From the NCBI GenBank assembly GCA_905221345.1, contig CAJNCW010000004.1, positions 181,695 through 245,694 of the forward strand: DNA of 64,000 bases. Direction: 5' to 3'. Positions 54,632-64,000 of the stretch are shown here, one piece after another; the first letter of the stretch is position 1, and the number at the start of each line of letters is the position of its first letter. The notes below the pieces were generated by a model. That model saw nothing but the letters and a program-made list of their open reading frames with translations. It had not been told where the DNA came from and did no database searches. Source of the stretch: a bacterium (GTDB lineage: Bacteria; Bacillota; Bacilli; Lactobacillales; Streptococcaceae). A program made the position numbers and the translations under genes.

Positions 54632-55132
54632 ATGATGAAACTCGCAGAAAAACTATTTGAGCTCAGAAAGGAAAAAGGTTGGTCCCAGGAAAAGCTAGCA
54701 GAACAAATCAATGTTTCTCGGCAAAGCATCTCAAAATGGGAGTCTGGACAAGTCCTTCCTGAAATCGAAAAAATTATTGAATTAAGCAAGATTTTTCAAG
54801 TGACAACTGACTATCTACTACTGGATGAAAGCTTCGAAAAAGCTTCTACAGCAGTGATTTTAGAAGAAGACAAGGACAAATACTATAAAGAGGTTAAATC
54901 TTTTGGCCTCTGGCAAGTGATTTATATTTTCGTCTTAGCTCTGGCTATCTATCTCTTTTTAGCCGGTTCTAGTTTCCCAGCCAAATTTACCGTCTGGATT
55001 TGGCTGACCTTCGTTTTCTTGATTGCGTCTGCAATTGCTATCAACAAGACTCTCAAAACCAAACAACGTTATCTTGATAAAGTGATTGGTCTTGAGAATC
55101 CTTCAAACCAAGAAGACTCTAAAAAATCTTGA
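54632..55132 (+). CDS. XRE-type regulator with membrane anchor
   Basis: 166 residues ([37 protein letters not shown]); the Met at codon 2 is also possible. The helix-turn-helix occupies residues 5-60. A linker follows, then two hydrophobic segments ([32 protein letters not shown]). This layout is common in small streptococcal membrane-linked repressors. Targets unknown. AGGAGGATAGA upstream. It diverges from ruvA. Confidence 0.85.
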   Translation: MMKLAEKLFELRKEKGWSQEKLAEQINVSRQSISKWESGQVLPEIEKIIELSKIFQVTTDYLLLDESFEKASTAVILEEDKDKYYKEVKSFGLWQVIYIFVLALAIYLFLAGSSFPAKFTVWIWLTFVFLIASAIAINKTLKTKQRYLDKVIGLENPSNQEDSKKS

Positions 55133-55242
55133 ATCACCTAATTCAGTTTTCACAACACTTTTTATAGGACTGGTCTTGTCAAGCAAGTGTAAACCTCATG
55201 ACAAGTTGCCATGTCCAATCAAGGTACCACCTTAGAAAAGCT

Positions 55243-55276
55243 AAAAAGCCTTGTTTGTAAAAAACAAAGGCTTTTT
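55243..55276. terminator. Two-way terminator between the XRE gene and mutL
   Basis: Arms AAAAAGCCTT(TG) and (CA)AAGGCTTTTT give A- and T-runs on both sides, so it serves the convergent genes. Confidence 0.8.
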
Positions 55277-55282
55277 GTGTTC

Positions 55283-57232
55283 TTAATATTTCCCTAACTC
55301 ACGGAGACTAGTATGATTTTCCTGAATACGTCGGAACATCTTTTCCATATCTGACTTAGTGAAATGCACCAAAACAGGACGTCCATGGGGACAGTTATAG
55401 GGATTGTCACACTGAGAAAGCTGATAAAGGAGCTGTCTGGCTGAGTGGTCATCGATACGATGATTGGCCTTGATAGATCGCTTGCAGGACATCATGATAG
55501 CCAGCTCTGCTCGGTATTTCTTGATCGAAACTTCCTTGGTCAAGAGCAGCATGTCACACATTTCATAGATACCAGACTCGATTTCTTCCTCTGCCATCCA
55601 AATTGGATGCTCACGTAGGATAAATTGATTTTCTCCATACTCTGCTAGAAAGACGCCTACTTCCTCCAAAAGTGCCATTCTCTCCTTGAGACGCAGGGCA
55701 TCATCTGCAGGAAATTCAAAGATGTAGGGCACTAAGAGTTGCTGTTGGCTCTGGTCAACATTGCCGATGCTTTCACGATATTCCTCGTACTTAACCCGTT
55801 CCTGAGCCGCGTGCTGGTCTATGATGTAGAGCCCATCTCGCCCTTGGGCAAAAAGATAGGTCCCGTGCATTTGCCCGAAAAACTCCAACTCTGGGAAGCT
55901 GGATGATTCTTCTCTCTCCAGCTTGTCATAAGCCTTATCGAGGCTAGCAAGATCTAACTCTGGATGGTCTAGTTGGTCGTAGTTAACAGGCTTTCTCTCT
56001 GCAAAATGCAGTTTTGCTGGTCTAGTCAGCTGGTCCAAGGTTTCCTTGGCAAACAAGGTTAAATCTTTCCCTTCCTCAGTTAATTCAACCTGATAATCAG
56101 CCACCTCAACTTGATTGGGTCTTGAGAGTTCTGTTTTTTCATAGTAAAGCGTATTTTCTTTGAGTGGGAGAATGGTCTGCTCTACCTTTTGACGATTGCG
56201 CACGGTAGATTTGGCAAGATTTTCCAAGGCATCAGGAATCAAGGCTTGCTCTTTGAGACTATTTGAAATAGCTTCTGAAACCAGCGCCATCAGTTCTTTT
56301 TCCTTGGAAATCCGCACCTCTTGCTTGGTTGGATGGACATTGACATCAGCCAGATAAGGATCGATATGGATGTGAATGACAGCCAACGGAAAGCGTCCCA
56401 CCATAAGCTTGCTTCCATAACCGTCAAGAATGGCACGATTAAGCAGGAAGTTCTTGATATAACGGCCATTGATGAAGAGGTTGATATAGTTGCGATTAGC
56501 CCGAGTCAACTCAGGCAGGGAAACAAAGCCTGAAATTTCGAAATCAAGGTCAGAATTCTCAATTTCAATCATCTTCTTGGCACTCGCCAAACCGTAAATC
56601 CCTGCGATAGCTTGGCGCAGTTGACCAGTCCCTGCTGTTCGCGTCATTTCCTTGCCATCACTGATCAAACTAAAGGAAATCTCAGGATGAGCCAAGCCCA
56701 GACGGTTGACAATATCAATGATATGAGACAGCTCCGCTTGCTGGCTCTTCATATACTTGAGGCGGGCAGGCGTGTTGAAAAAGAGGTCCTCCACACAAAC
56801 CTTGGTTCCCACAGGACTAGTCGCTGGGATGACTTCCTCAACTTCACCCCCACGCGCAACGAGCTTGGTCCCATGACTCGCACCATCCACCGCCGTTAAC
56901 AGAGTCAGTACACTAACAGACGCAATAGAAGGCAAGGCTTCACCTCGAAAACCAAGCGTCCGAATCCGAAAGAGGTCTGCTTGATTTTTTATCTTACTGG
57001 TCGCATGACGACGCAAAGCCAATTCCACCTCATCGTGGGCAATTCCATGGCCATTATCGGTGATTTGGATTTTCTTGAGACCAGCTTCTTCAATCTCAAT
57101 GATAATCTGGCTAGAGCCAGCGTCAATGGCATTTTCTACCAACTCTTTGACCACACTAGCAGGACGTTCAATCACTTCTCCCGCCGCTATCTGGTTTGCC
57201 AGTACCTCTGGCAATTCAATAATATGAGACAT
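55283..57232 (-). CDS. mutL: DNA mismatch repair protein MutL (HexB)
   Basis: 649 residues. GHKL ATPase motifs [16 protein letters not shown] and GFRGEALPS. The C-terminal [12 protein letters not shown] is the endonuclease motif DQHAx2Ex4E, with [10 protein letters not shown], so this is the endonuclease-type MutL of bacteria without MutH. mutS lies 1.1 kb upstream on the same strand, with the LytTR pair on the other strand in between. -10 at 57285-57280 (TGGTATAAT). Confidence 0.96.
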   Translation of the reverse strand: MSHIIELPEVLANQIAAGEVIERPASVVKELVENAIDAGSSQIIIEIEEAGLKKIQITDNGHGIAHDEVELALRRHATSKIKNQADLFRIRTLGFRGEALPSIASVSVLTLLTAVDGASHGTKLVARGGEVEEVIPATSPVGTKVCVEDLFFNTPARLKYMKSQQAELSHIIDIVNRLGLAHPEISFSLISDGKEMTRTAGTGQLRQAIAGIYGLASAKKMIEIENSDLDFEISGFVSLPELTRANRNYINLFINGRYIKNFLLNRAILDGYGSKLMVGRFPLAVIHIHIDPYLADVNVHPTKQEVRISKEKELMALVSEAISNSLKEQALIPDALENLAKSTVRNRQKVEQTILPLKENTLYYEKTELSRPNQVEVADYQVELTEEGKDLTLFAKETLDQLTRPAKLHFAERKPVNYDQLDHPELDLASLDKAYDKLEREESSSFPELEFFGQMHGTYLFAQGRDGLYIIDQHAAQERVKYEEYRESIGNVDQSQQQLLVPYIFEFPADDALRLKERMALLEEVGVFLAEYGENQFILREHPIWMAEEEIESGIYEMCDMLLLTKEVSIKKYRAELAIMMSCKRSIKANHRIDDHSARQLLYQLSQCDNPYNCPHGRPVLVHFTKSDMEKMFRRIQENHTSLRELGKY

Positions 57233-57439
57233 CTTTCAGCCCCTTTCTGTATCTATTTTCCTAGAAATTGATTAGTGCTATTATACCATATTTCAGATGT
57301 TACCAGAAAAAGCAAATACCACATAGACTCCAAATCTCTCCACATAGACAAAAGCCCTTGCCAGAGGTCGTAAAATAGTGTTTAATAAAGGTGTACAGGA
57401 AGTGATCACAACCTTGTATAACTGAAAAGGAGGGAATTT

Positions 57440-57880
57440 ATGAAAGTAGAACTACAGATTAAAGAGATATACAAGGAAGAAAAGCTGATTGTCCAAGCAC
57501 CTCAAGAAACTAAAAACGTCCAAAAAATCATCGAATTTGCTGAAAATCTTGACCAAAAAGAAACAATCAAAGGTAAGATTGATAATCAGGTCTATCTAGT
57601 TGAAATTGGCAAGATTCAGCGCTTCTATATAGAGAATCGAAAGGTTCTAGCAGAAACTGCATCTCAGACCTACAGCATTGATTTGCGACTCTATCAGGTT
57701 CTTGAAATTCTGCCGACAACTTTTATCCAAATTTCCCAATCTGAAATCGTCAATATCGACTCGATCTCTCATCTCAAGCTCACGCCCAACGGTCTGGTTG
57801 AAATTTTCTTAAAAAACGAAAGCTTCACCTACTCTTCACGCCGTTACCTAAAAACCATCAAGGAGAAATTAGAACTATGA
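57440..57880 (+). CDS. LytTR-domain DNA-binding regulator
   Basis: 146 residues. An N-terminal 50 residues without a receiver domain, then a LytTR domain (LYQVLEILPTTFIQISQSEIVNIDSIS ... SFTYSSRRYLKTIKEKL). It resembles the stand-alone regulators of LytTR regulatory systems (BrsR/HdrR type in S. mutans), which are held inactive by a membrane partner. AAAAGGAGGGAATTT upstream. Overlaps the next gene by 4 bases. Confidence 0.85.
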   Translation: MKVELQIKEIYKEEKLIVQAPQETKNVQKIIEFAENLDQKETIKGKIDNQVYLVEIGKIQRFYIENRKVLAETASQTYSIDLRLYQVLEILPTTFIQISQSEIVNIDSISHLKLTPNGLVEIFLKNESFTYSSRRYLKTIKEKLEL

Positions 57881-58335
57881 AAAAACAAGTATTTCACGAC
57901 GCGGCCGCTGGTGTTCTTATCGGCCTCATCCTCTCTATCCTCTTTTCACTCATTTATGCACCAAGTACCTACGCGCCACTGAGTCCCGACTCTCTCATCG
58001 GTCAAATGATGGCTCAACATCAGGTTCACGGTGCCCTGGTCTTGCTCTACTGTACGGTCATCTGGTCAGCTATAGGAGTTCTCTTTAGCTTTGGCAAGCG
58101 ATTATTCAGCCGCGACTGGAGCTTGCTCCGTGCAACACTTTCCCATTTCTTCCTCATGCTAGCTGGCTTTGTCCCACTGGCAACTCTGGCTGGTTGGTTC
58201 CCTTTCCACTGGATTTTCTATCTCCAGCTCATTCCGGAGTTTGCGATTGTCTACCTTATCATCTGGACTATTCTCTATAAAAGAGAAGCTAAAAAAGTGG
58301 ACCACATCAATCAACTCTTGGCCCATAAAAAGTAA
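57877..58335 (+). CDS. DUF3021 membrane protein, likely partner of the LytTR regulator
   Basis: 152 residues with four membrane segments (about 10-30, 50-72, 85-108, 112-132) and a basic C-terminus. DUF3021 proteins are often encoded directly behind a LytTR gene and act as its inhibitor in the BrsRM type of system. The ATGA overlap supports a fixed pair. Signal and targets are unknown. Confidence 0.82.
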   Translation: MKKQVFHDAAAGVLIGLILSILFSLIYAPSTYAPLSPDSLIGQMMAQHQVHGALVLLYCTVIWSAIGVLFSFGKRLFSRDWSLLRATLSHFFLMLAGFVPLATLAGWFPFHWIFYLQLIPEFAIVYLIIWTILYKREAKKVDHINQLLAHKK

Positions 58336-58345
58336 TAGAGAGAAT

Positions 58346-58372
58346 CCCACTCACAAATGCATGAGTGGGACC
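58346..58372. terminator. Terminator between the DUF3021 gene and mutS
   Basis: Arms CCCACTCA / TGAGTGGG around a loop of 8, followed by ACCCTTTTTAT on the plus strand. Confidence 0.8.
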
Positions 58373-58376
58373 CTTT

Positions 58377-60911
58377 TTATAATTTTTGTTTAAACTCAAC
58401 TAAAACATTCATAGCCTGCATAGGTGTCATGTTGTAAACATCCAGTTTAGCTAATTCTGCTAGGATAGGATGTTCTTCAGGCGCGTCAAAGAGCGATATC
58501 TGTTCTGTGACAGCACTTGTTTGTCTCATCGGAGCAGGACTTTCTGTACCCTGACTCTCTAACTGAACCAAAATCTTATCTGCCCTTGCTAAAAGTCCTG
58601 CTGGTAAGCCAGCAATCTTGGCAACATGGATACCGTAGGATTTGTCAGCTGGTCCTGGTTCGATCTTGTGAAGGAAGGTGACTTGTCCTTCCTGTTCTAA
58701 GGTTGCCACGTGGACATTGACCAAGTGTTCCAAGCTATACTCCAGACTGGTCAACTCATGGTAGTGGGTGGCAAAGAGAGTCTTGGCTCCGATATGTTCA
58801 TGAATGTATTCGATGATGGACTGAGCAAGAGCCATCCCGTCATAAGTTGCAGTTCCTCGACCTAACTCATCAAAGAGAATGAGTGAGTCCTTGGTCGCAT
58901 GCGAAATGGCATTGTTGGCCTCCATCATCTCCACCATGAAGGTTGATTGCCCTGAAACCAAGTCATCTGCTGCTCCGATACGGGTAAAGATAGCATCGAA
59001 GATAGGCAAATGGGCGCTCTCAGCTGGAACATAGGAACCCAGCTGGGCCATAACCGCCGTCATGGCTAACTGGCGCATGTAGGTAGACTTCCCACTCATG
59101 TTGGGCCCTGTGATTAGCTGAATACTCGTATCTTCTGCCATCTGAATCGTATTAGGAATATAGGTCTGAGCTCCCATAACCTTTTCGACGACAGCATGGC
59201 GCCCTTTCTGGATATCAATTTGTGAATCGTCTCCAAACTCAGGTCGAATCAAATGCTGGGTTTCAGCCACAACTGCTAGACTTTGCAAGACATCAACTGT
59301 CGCAATTCCTTGAGCTAGAGCCTGCAAACGCTGAATGTACTTGCTGACTTCTTCACGGATGCGCATAAAGATTTCATATTCTAGGTTAGCTGACTTCTCA
59401 CGCGCCTCCAGCATATCTCCCTCGATACGGGCTAACTCCTCAGTACCAAAGCGTTCTGAGTTTTTCAGTGTTGCCTTGCGGAAAAAGTGGGCTGGCACAT
59501 TCCCCAGTTGCGAATTGGTCACATGGAAATAGTAACCGTCCTTTTTATTGTAGTCAATCTTAAGCGTGCTGATACCAGAGTTTTCTCGCTCCTTAGCCTC
59601 AATCTCAGCAATCCAACTGGTCCCTTCTCTGAGCACTCGACGGTATTTATCCAAGGTCTCATCAAATCCCGTACGAATAATACCACCTTCCGTAATCACG
59701 TGAGGAGCTTCAGGAGCAATCGCTGCGCTAATCAAGCTCTCCAACTCTGGAATGGCATCTAACTGTGCGATGAGGTAGGCCAGAGCAGGCTGCTCCATCC
59801 CTTCTAAAATCGCACGAATCCGTGGCACACTGGATAAGGTGGTCGCCAATTGCAAGAGATCCTTGGGATTGGTCTTGCCAAAAGAAACCCGACTAGCCAA
59901 GCGTTCGATATCATAAACACCCTTGAGGCTATCCGTTAAATCGCTGCGCTCAAAGAAGTGGTCAAGAAAGACCTGCACCACCTCTTGACGTTGGACAATT
60001 CGCTCCTTATCAATCAAAGGACGGTGAATCCAAGAGCGCAAAAGACGCATTCCCATAGCCGTTTTGGTTTCATCCAAAAGCCAGAAAAGACTGCCTTGCT
60101 TTTTGCCTGAACGGGCATTCTCAACCAAATCCAGACTAGCCTTAGTCGCATAATCCATCTGCAAGAAATCTTTAATTTCATAGCGGATGACTGGTTTAAG
60201 ATGATTCAATTCCCGCATCTGGGTCCGATGAACATACTGGAGCAGCTTACTAGCTGCCACTTGCTCCACAGCGGGCAAACGTGAATCCAGTAAATGGACA
60301 TCCTCAAAGCCATCCTTCTCATAAGAAAGCACCATATTCATCTGACGGCTGAGGATTTGTTCTTCTTCCTCAGATAAGTCATAACCCAGCACCACTTCTC
60401 GGGTCTTGAGATTACGGATTTCCCCACAAACGAGGGTAAAGTCCAATAGACCCGTCACATAAAAATCACCCGTCACCAGGTCCATATAAGCTAGACCAAA
60501 TTGATTGCCATCACGATCTAGAGCAACCAGAAAGTTATTCTGACTATCGGGCTTACTGCTATCTACGACCGTTCCAGGTGTGATGACCTGAACCACCTCG
60601 CGCTTAACCACCCCAACTGCTTGTTTAGGATCCTCCATCTGCTCGGCAATGGCAACTTTATAGCCCTGCTCAATCAGAACATCGATATACTGTTGGGCAG
60701 AATGATAGGGGACACCAGCCATGGGTATCGGATTGTCCGCATTTTTATTACGACTAGTCAGTGAAATCTCTAAAATCTGCGCTGCATTGACCGCATCCTC
60801 ATAAAATAATTCATAAAAATCACCCATTCGAAACAGCAAAAAAGCATCTGGATATTGCTTTTTAATATCCACATACTGCTGCATACCAGGTGATAGTTTT
60901 TCTGTCGTCAT
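58377..60911 (-). CDS. mutS: DNA mismatch repair protein MutS (HexA)
   Basis: 844 residues from [19 protein letters not shown] (ATG at 60911); the longer frame adds 13 non-conserved codons. Mismatch-binding GDFYELF (Phe-x-Glu), Walker [14 protein letters not shown], Walker [12 protein letters not shown], and ATHYHEL. It binds mismatches and recruits MutL. Confidence 0.97.
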   Translation of the reverse strand: MTTEKLSPGMQQYVDIKKQYPDAFLLFRMGDFYELFYEDAVNAAQILEISLTSRNKNADNPIPMAGVPYHSAQQYIDVLIEQGYKVAIAEQMEDPKQAVGVVKREVVQVITPGTVVDSSKPDSQNNFLVALDRDGNQFGLAYMDLVTGDFYVTGLLDFTLVCGEIRNLKTREVVLGYDLSEEEEQILSRQMNMVLSYEKDGFEDVHLLDSRLPAVEQVAASKLLQYVHRTQMRELNHLKPVIRYEIKDFLQMDYATKASLDLVENARSGKKQGSLFWLLDETKTAMGMRLLRSWIHRPLIDKERIVQRQEVVQVFLDHFFERSDLTDSLKGVYDIERLASRVSFGKTNPKDLLQLATTLSSVPRIRAILEGMEQPALAYLIAQLDAIPELESLISAAIAPEAPHVITEGGIIRTGFDETLDKYRRVLREGTSWIAEIEAKERENSGISTLKIDYNKKDGYYFHVTNSQLGNVPAHFFRKATLKNSERFGTEELARIEGDMLEAREKSANLEYEIFMRIREEVSKYIQRLQALAQGIATVDVLQSLAVVAETQHLIRPEFGDDSQIDIQKGRHAVVEKVMGAQTYIPNTIQMAEDTSIQLITGPNMSGKSTYMRQLAMTAVMAQLGSYVPAESAHLPIFDAIFTRIGAADDLVSGQSTFMVEMMEANNAISHATKDSLILFDELGRGTATYDGMALAQSIIEYIHEHIGAKTLFATHYHELTSLEYSLEHLVNVHVATLEQEGQVTFLHKIEPGPADKSYGIHVAKIAGLPAGLLARADKILVQLESQGTESPAPMRQTSAVTEQISLFDAPEEHPILAELAKLDVYNMTPMQAMNVLVEFKQKL

Positions 60912-60961
60912 ATTGACTCTCTCCTTGTCAAAAATAAGGCTTGAGAACAAGTCCCAAAACC

Positions 60962-61408
60962 CTATCTATCCCTCATCAAATCTAGCAAACGCTCTTCCAT
61001 GATCTTAGCAACTTGCTGGTCTCGACAAATAACCAGTAAAGTATTGGCACCTGCAACCGTCCCTAAAATCGACTCGTCCTTATTTTCATCGACAATATTT
61101 GCTAGAACCGCCGCTTCTCCAAGTTTAGTATGAAGTACCAAGGTGAATTCTGCTCTTGCAACTCCTTCTAAATGATGCGACAAAAACTCTACCAAATCAA
61201 TCTTGTCTGTCTCATTAGCTAGAACATAGTAAACCTTATTATTTTTTTTGACCTTGATCAAGCCAATCTCACGCAGGTCACGAGACAAGGTCGTCTGTGT
61301 CACAAACACATTGCAAAGTTCTAAACGATCTTGAATTTCCTTTTGAGTCCCTAGTTCTTCCTCTGTAATCATCTTTTTAATTAACTGATGTCGTTCTTTT
61401 TTTCTCAT
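60962..61408 (-). CDS. argR: Arginine repressor family regulator
   Basis: 148 residues. An N-terminal winged helix ([23 protein letters not shown] ... [17 protein letters not shown]) and a C-terminal hexamerisation and arginine-binding domain with [15 protein letters not shown]. It shares a divergent promoter region with argS. Streptococci carry several ArgR paralogues; this one's targets are not clear. Confidence 0.92.
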   Translation of the reverse strand: MRKKERHQLIKKMITEEELGTQKEIQDRLELCNVFVTQTTLSRDLREIGLIKVKKNNKVYYVLANETDKIDLVEFLSHHLEGVARAEFTLVLHTKLGEAAVLANIVDENKDESILGTVAGANTLLVICRDQQVAKIMEERLLDLMRDR

Positions 61409-61462
61409 ACCAACCTCTTACATGAATATTTATAACTAATTTTAGGGGTGTTTTTAGATATA

Positions 61463-61490
61463 ATTATACCAAAAAAACTGAATAATTCAA
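61463..61490. promoter_or_regulatory. argR promoter with ARG-box-like palindrome
   Basis: The minus strand has TTGAAT (61490-61485), 16 bases, TGGTATAAT (-10 at 61468-61463). The palindrome TGAATAATTCA (61479-61489) covers the -35. A second AT-rich candidate, ATGAATATTTATAA, lies at 61421-61434. Autoregulation by ArgR is plausible. The argS promoter elements on the plus strand (TATGAT at 61516) are weaker. Confidence 0.5.
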
Positions 61491-61554
61491 AAAATCTTTC
61501 TTCTTTCATTAAATTTATGATAAAATAGAAGAAAAGCCCAAAAGGAGCCTACTT

Positions 61555-63243
61555 ATGAGTACAAAAAAACTGATTGCTAGCGAATTGGCTAGCGTCATTG
61601 ATAGCCTAGATCAAGAGGCTATTTTCAATTTACTAGAGCAACCAAAAAACTCTGATATGGGAGATATCGCTTTTCCTGCCTTCTCTCTTGCAAAAATCGA
61701 ACGCAAGGCACCTCAAATGATTGCTGCTGAAATCGCTGAAAAAATCAACAGCCAAGCCTTTGAAAAAGTTGTCGCAACTGGTCCTTACGTCAACTTCTTC
61801 CTTGATAAGTCTGCTATTTCTGGTGCAGTTATCAAAGAAATCATCGAAAAAGGAGCTGACTACGCTCAACAAACGGAAGGCAACGAGCAAAATATCACGA
61901 TTGACCTATCAAGTCCAAACATCGCAAAACCTTTCTCAGTGGGTCACTTGCGTTCAACTGTTATCGGAGATGCCCTTTCTAATATCTTTAAGAAAATGGG
62001 CTACAACACTATTAAAATCAACCACCTTGGAGACTGGGGTAAACAGTTTGGTCTCCTCATGGTTGCTTATAAAAAATGGGGAAGTAAGGAAGCTGTTGAA
62101 GCTAATCCGATTGACGAATTGTTGAAATTGTATGTTCGCATCAATGCTGAAATCGAAAACGACCCAGCTCTTGATGAGGAAGGACGTCTTTGGTTTAAAA
62201 AATTGGAAGACGGCGATCCAGAAGCAACTCAACTCTGGCAATGGTTCCGTGACGAAAGTTTGGTTGAGTTCAACCGTATCTACAAACTGTTGAATGTTGA
62301 ATTTGATAGCTTAAACGGAGAAGCCTTCTATAATGACAAGATGGACGAAGCCGTACAAATCCTTGAAGAAAAAGGTTTGCTAGAGGAGTCACGCGGAGCT
62401 AGCATTGTCAACCTAGATGATGTCGAACTGCCACCTGCTATGATTAAAAAATCTGACGGTGCAACCCTCTACATCACACGTGATATTGCGACAGCTATCT
62501 ACCGTGCACGTACTTACAATTTTGTTAAGAATATCTATGCGGTTGGTCAAGAGCAGTCTAACCACTTTAAACAGTTAAAAGCCGTCTTGAAAAAAATGGG
62601 ATTTGACTGGAGCGATGATATGATTCACGTAGACTTCGGTTTGGTAACCAAAAATCGTCAAAAGCTCTCTACTCGTAAGGGAAATATTATCCTGCTCGAA
62701 CCTACTCTTCAAGAAGCTATCAGCCGTGCTAAAGCACAAATTGAAGCGAAAAATCCTGATCTCGAAAACAAAGAGCAGGTTGCCCAAGCTGTCGGAGTGG
62801 GAGCTGTTAAATTCTACGACCTCAAAACGGACCGCAGAAATGGTTATGACTTTGACCTAGAAGCAATGGTTTCTTTTGAAGGAGAAACTGGTCCGTACAT
62901 CCAATACGCCTACGCTCGTATCCAATCTCTACTTAGAAAAGCAAACTTCCAACCAGATGCTCAAGCAAATTACAGTCTAAATGATCCTGAAAGTTGGGAA
63001 ATCATTAAGCTTCTCCAAGACTTTGCCCGTGTCATCAAACGTGCATCTATTAACTATGATCCATCGCTCATTGCTAAGTACGCAATCAACCTGGCTCAAG
63101 CCTTCAACAAATACTATGCACATACACGCATCTTAGATGAAAGCCCTGAGCGTGACAGCCGTCTAGCCCTCAGCTACGCAACTGCAGTCGTTCTCAAAGA
63201 ATCTCTTCGCTTGCTTGGAGTAGAAGCGCCAGAGAAGATGTGA
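61555..63243 (+). CDS. argS: Arginyl-tRNA synthetase
   Basis: 562 residues. Class I signature [17 protein letters not shown] (the HIGH form is VGHL), [12 protein letters not shown] near the KMSKS position (here LSTRKG), and the DALR anticodon domain ([34 protein letters not shown]). Charges tRNA-Arg. CAAAAGGAGCC upstream of the ATG. Confidence 0.97.
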   Translation: MSTKKLIASELASVIDSLDQEAIFNLLEQPKNSDMGDIAFPAFSLAKIERKAPQMIAAEIAEKINSQAFEKVVATGPYVNFFLDKSAISGAVIKEIIEKGADYAQQTEGNEQNITIDLSSPNIAKPFSVGHLRSTVIGDALSNIFKKMGYNTIKINHLGDWGKQFGLLMVAYKKWGSKEAVEANPIDELLKLYVRINAEIENDPALDEEGRLWFKKLEDGDPEATQLWQWFRDESLVEFNRIYKLLNVEFDSLNGEAFYNDKMDEAVQILEEKGLLEESRGASIVNLDDVELPPAMIKKSDGATLYITRDIATAIYRARTYNFVKNIYAVGQEQSNHFKQLKAVLKKMGFDWSDDMIHVDFGLVTKNRQKLSTRKGNIILLEPTLQEAISRAKAQIEAKNPDLENKEQVAQAVGVGAVKFYDLKTDRRNGYDFDLEAMVSFEGETGPYIQYAYARIQSLLRKANFQPDAQANYSLNDPESWEIIKLLQDFARVIKRASINYDPSLIAKYAINLAQAFNKYYAHTRILDESPERDSRLALSYATAVVLKESLRLLGVEAPEKM

Positions 63244-63250
63244 TTCAGTA

Positions 63251-63283
63251 CTAACAATTGGAACTAAAGTTCCTAATTGTTAG
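63251..63283 (+). terminator. Long stem behind argS
   Basis: Arms CTAACAATTgGAACT / AGTTCctAATTGTTAG, 14 pairs with one small interruption, 7 bases after the argS stop. No long T-tract follows, so termination strength is uncertain. Confidence 0.6.
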
Positions 63284-63285
63284 AC

Positions 63286-63589
63286 GCTAGCCGCTTATAT
63301 GCGGACTAGCTAACTGCTTCACTAATTCACCTAACCAAATAATATCGATTTGGTTAGGCTCATGTCGTAATCTTTTAATTACTTTATTGTAAAGCAGTCT
63401 AAGTAACTATGGTGATTTGGCTTGACGCTTCACTAGTTCACATAAATAAACAGCGATTTGTTTATGTCATAATAATAAAAAAGCTAGACCTTTCAAGTAT
63501 ATCATCGAATTATCTAGTTTCTTGTGCGGGATGCCTGTCATGCGATTCTAGTCACCTAATTGAAAAGCGAAATATTCCTTTCGCTTTTC
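63286..63589 (+). repeat. Hairpin series between argS and the small membrane protein gene
   Basis: The 385-base gap holds, after the argS stem: GCTAGCCGC-ttatat-GCGGACTAGC (63286-63310); CTAACCAAAT...ATTTGGTTAG (63331-63357); a weaker stem at 63440-63467 (ATAAACA/TGTTTAT); and GAAAAGCGAAA...TTTCGCTTTTC (63562-63589). The second and third are each preceded by nearly the same 15 bases, gcttcacta(a/g)ttcac (63316-63330 and 63427-63441), so this is one element with variable stems present at least twice. No coding potential with a ribosome site is seen. Confidence 0.6.
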
Positions 63590-63628
63590 TGTTTCCATCA
63601 ACTTCTTAATCACATTGGGAGAAATTTT

Positions 63629-63877
63629 ATGAGCCAGTACGCTTATATCTTAGTTGTCATTAGCCTTGTCATTCTATTTCTTATCAATAAATACGAAAAA
63701 GAAAAACTTCAACAACTCCTTCAGGAACAGCTTTTGAAGGACGAAGCTTTCAAAGCAGACATTCGCGAACGGATCCAAACGACGGAAAATATCAATGATG
63801 TGATCGACTATATCAATAAAGGTTACCGTTTGGGACTCCTGCTTTCTAAGGAAATCACTGAACAACTGAAATCATAA
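63629..63877 (+). CDS. Small single-pass membrane protein of unknown function
   Basis: 82 residues from MSQYAYILVVISLVILFLIN (ATG at 63629 with GGGAGA upstream; the longer open frame runs through a hairpin). One N-terminal membrane segment, then a charged helical stretch (KYEKEKLQQLLQEQLLKDEAF, likely coiled coil) and INDVIDYINKGYRLGLLLSKEITEQL. The layout suggests a membrane-anchored cytosolic helix. No family was recognised. Confidence 0.75.
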   Translation: MSQYAYILVVISLVILFLINKYEKEKLQQLLQEQLLKDEAFKADIRERIQTTENINDVIDYINKGYRLGLLLSKEITEQLKS

Positions 63878-63950
63878 CCACCCGTCTAACGGGTGGTTTG
63901 CACCAGGGCTATAAGCCCAAATCACCAGCCAGCGCCTAAAGACGCTGGCT
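63876..63950 (+). terminator. Hairpins at the window end
   Basis: AACCACCCG-tctaa-CGGGTGGTT (63876-63898, overlapping the stop codon) is followed by TTG only. GGGCTATAAGCCC (63906-63918) and AGCCAGCG...CGCTGGCT (63927-63950, then TTT) come next. One of them probably ends the transcript. Confidence 0.55.
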
Positions 63951-64000
63951 TTCACGTTGTTCAAGCCTCATTGCTCTTGACTCGTCACTTGCCTCTTAAA

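Noticed and set aside
1..64000. tRNA or rRNA genes
   Set aside because: No cloverleaf with a GGTTCRA-type T-arm and CCA-side acceptor pairing, and no 16S/23S/5S signature sequences were seen on either strand.

Overview
The window reads as a chromosomal segment of a mitis-group Streptococcus (S. mitis / S. oralis / S. pneumoniae relatives). Evidence: the complete S10-spc-alpha ribosomal protein cluster in Firmicute order, a type Z S14, extended -10 promoters of the TGnTATAAT kind, a sigmaX (competence) cin-box, two CiaR-controlled csRNA genes, an M-box before a P-type Mg2+ ATPase, and gene neighbourhoods (ruvB, leuS, rplQ...rpsJ, nrdG, nrdD, cls, folC, ruvX, uvrA, corA, tag, ruvA, mutL, mutS, argR, argS) familiar from that group. 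No rRNA, tRNA or CRISPR array was seen.

1-8.5 kb is the accessory part. A decayed gtf3 (one frameshift, one internal stop) and a nucleotidyltransferase lie downstream of ruvB. Next to ruvB sits a 5.4 kb block bounded by two copies of one IS3/IS150-type element: a left copy cut off on its inner side, and a right copy with orfA, orfB and a -1 slippery site. Between them are the wall-anchor tail of a serine-rich repeat (SRR) adhesin, two of its glycosyltransferases and a broken secY2, in the usual order of an SRR adhesin / accessory Sec island. The outer ends of the two IS copies carry matching terminal repeats and are flanked by ATT on both sides. Removing the block rejoins the terminator hairpin of a csRNA that lies upstream of ruvB.

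8.6-15.2 kb holds two GNAT acetyltransferases, leuS (with a short echo of its own 3' end behind it), a histidine phosphatase, a second csRNA, a UPF0210 protein and its ACT-domain partner. 15.4-30.1 kb is the ribosomal cluster on the minus strand, from rpsJ (first, with a promoter and about 130 nt leader) to rplQ. It includes secY, adk, infA and rpoA. Several spacers in it are unusually long and fold into large hairpins.

30.4-43.7 kb holds the anaerobic ribonucleotide reductase operon (nrdD, a 46-aa protein, a GNAT, nrdG, a uridine-kinase-like protein) with a palindrome pair that looks like NrdR boxes and also like a terminator; a competence-promoter operon (47-aa protein and a polytopic membrane protein); cls; an iron alcohol dehydrogenase; a lipoprotein with a cre-like site; folC; a four-unit hairpin array with about 50-bp period; the ireB-ruvX-UPF0473 operon; a second lipoprotein; and spx. 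43.8-46.9 kb is mgtA with an M-box riboswitch, its terminator, and a 23-codon leader ORF between riboswitch and mgtA.

46.9-64 kb is mostly repair and housekeeping: pepQ, uvrA, corA, a DUF1129 membrane protein, a frameshifted CPBP protein, tag, ruvA, an XRE regulator, mutL, a LytTR/DUF3021 pair, mutS, argR, argS, a run of hairpins, and a small membrane protein. RuvA/RuvB/RuvX, UvrA, Tag, MutS and MutL make this window rich in DNA repair functions.
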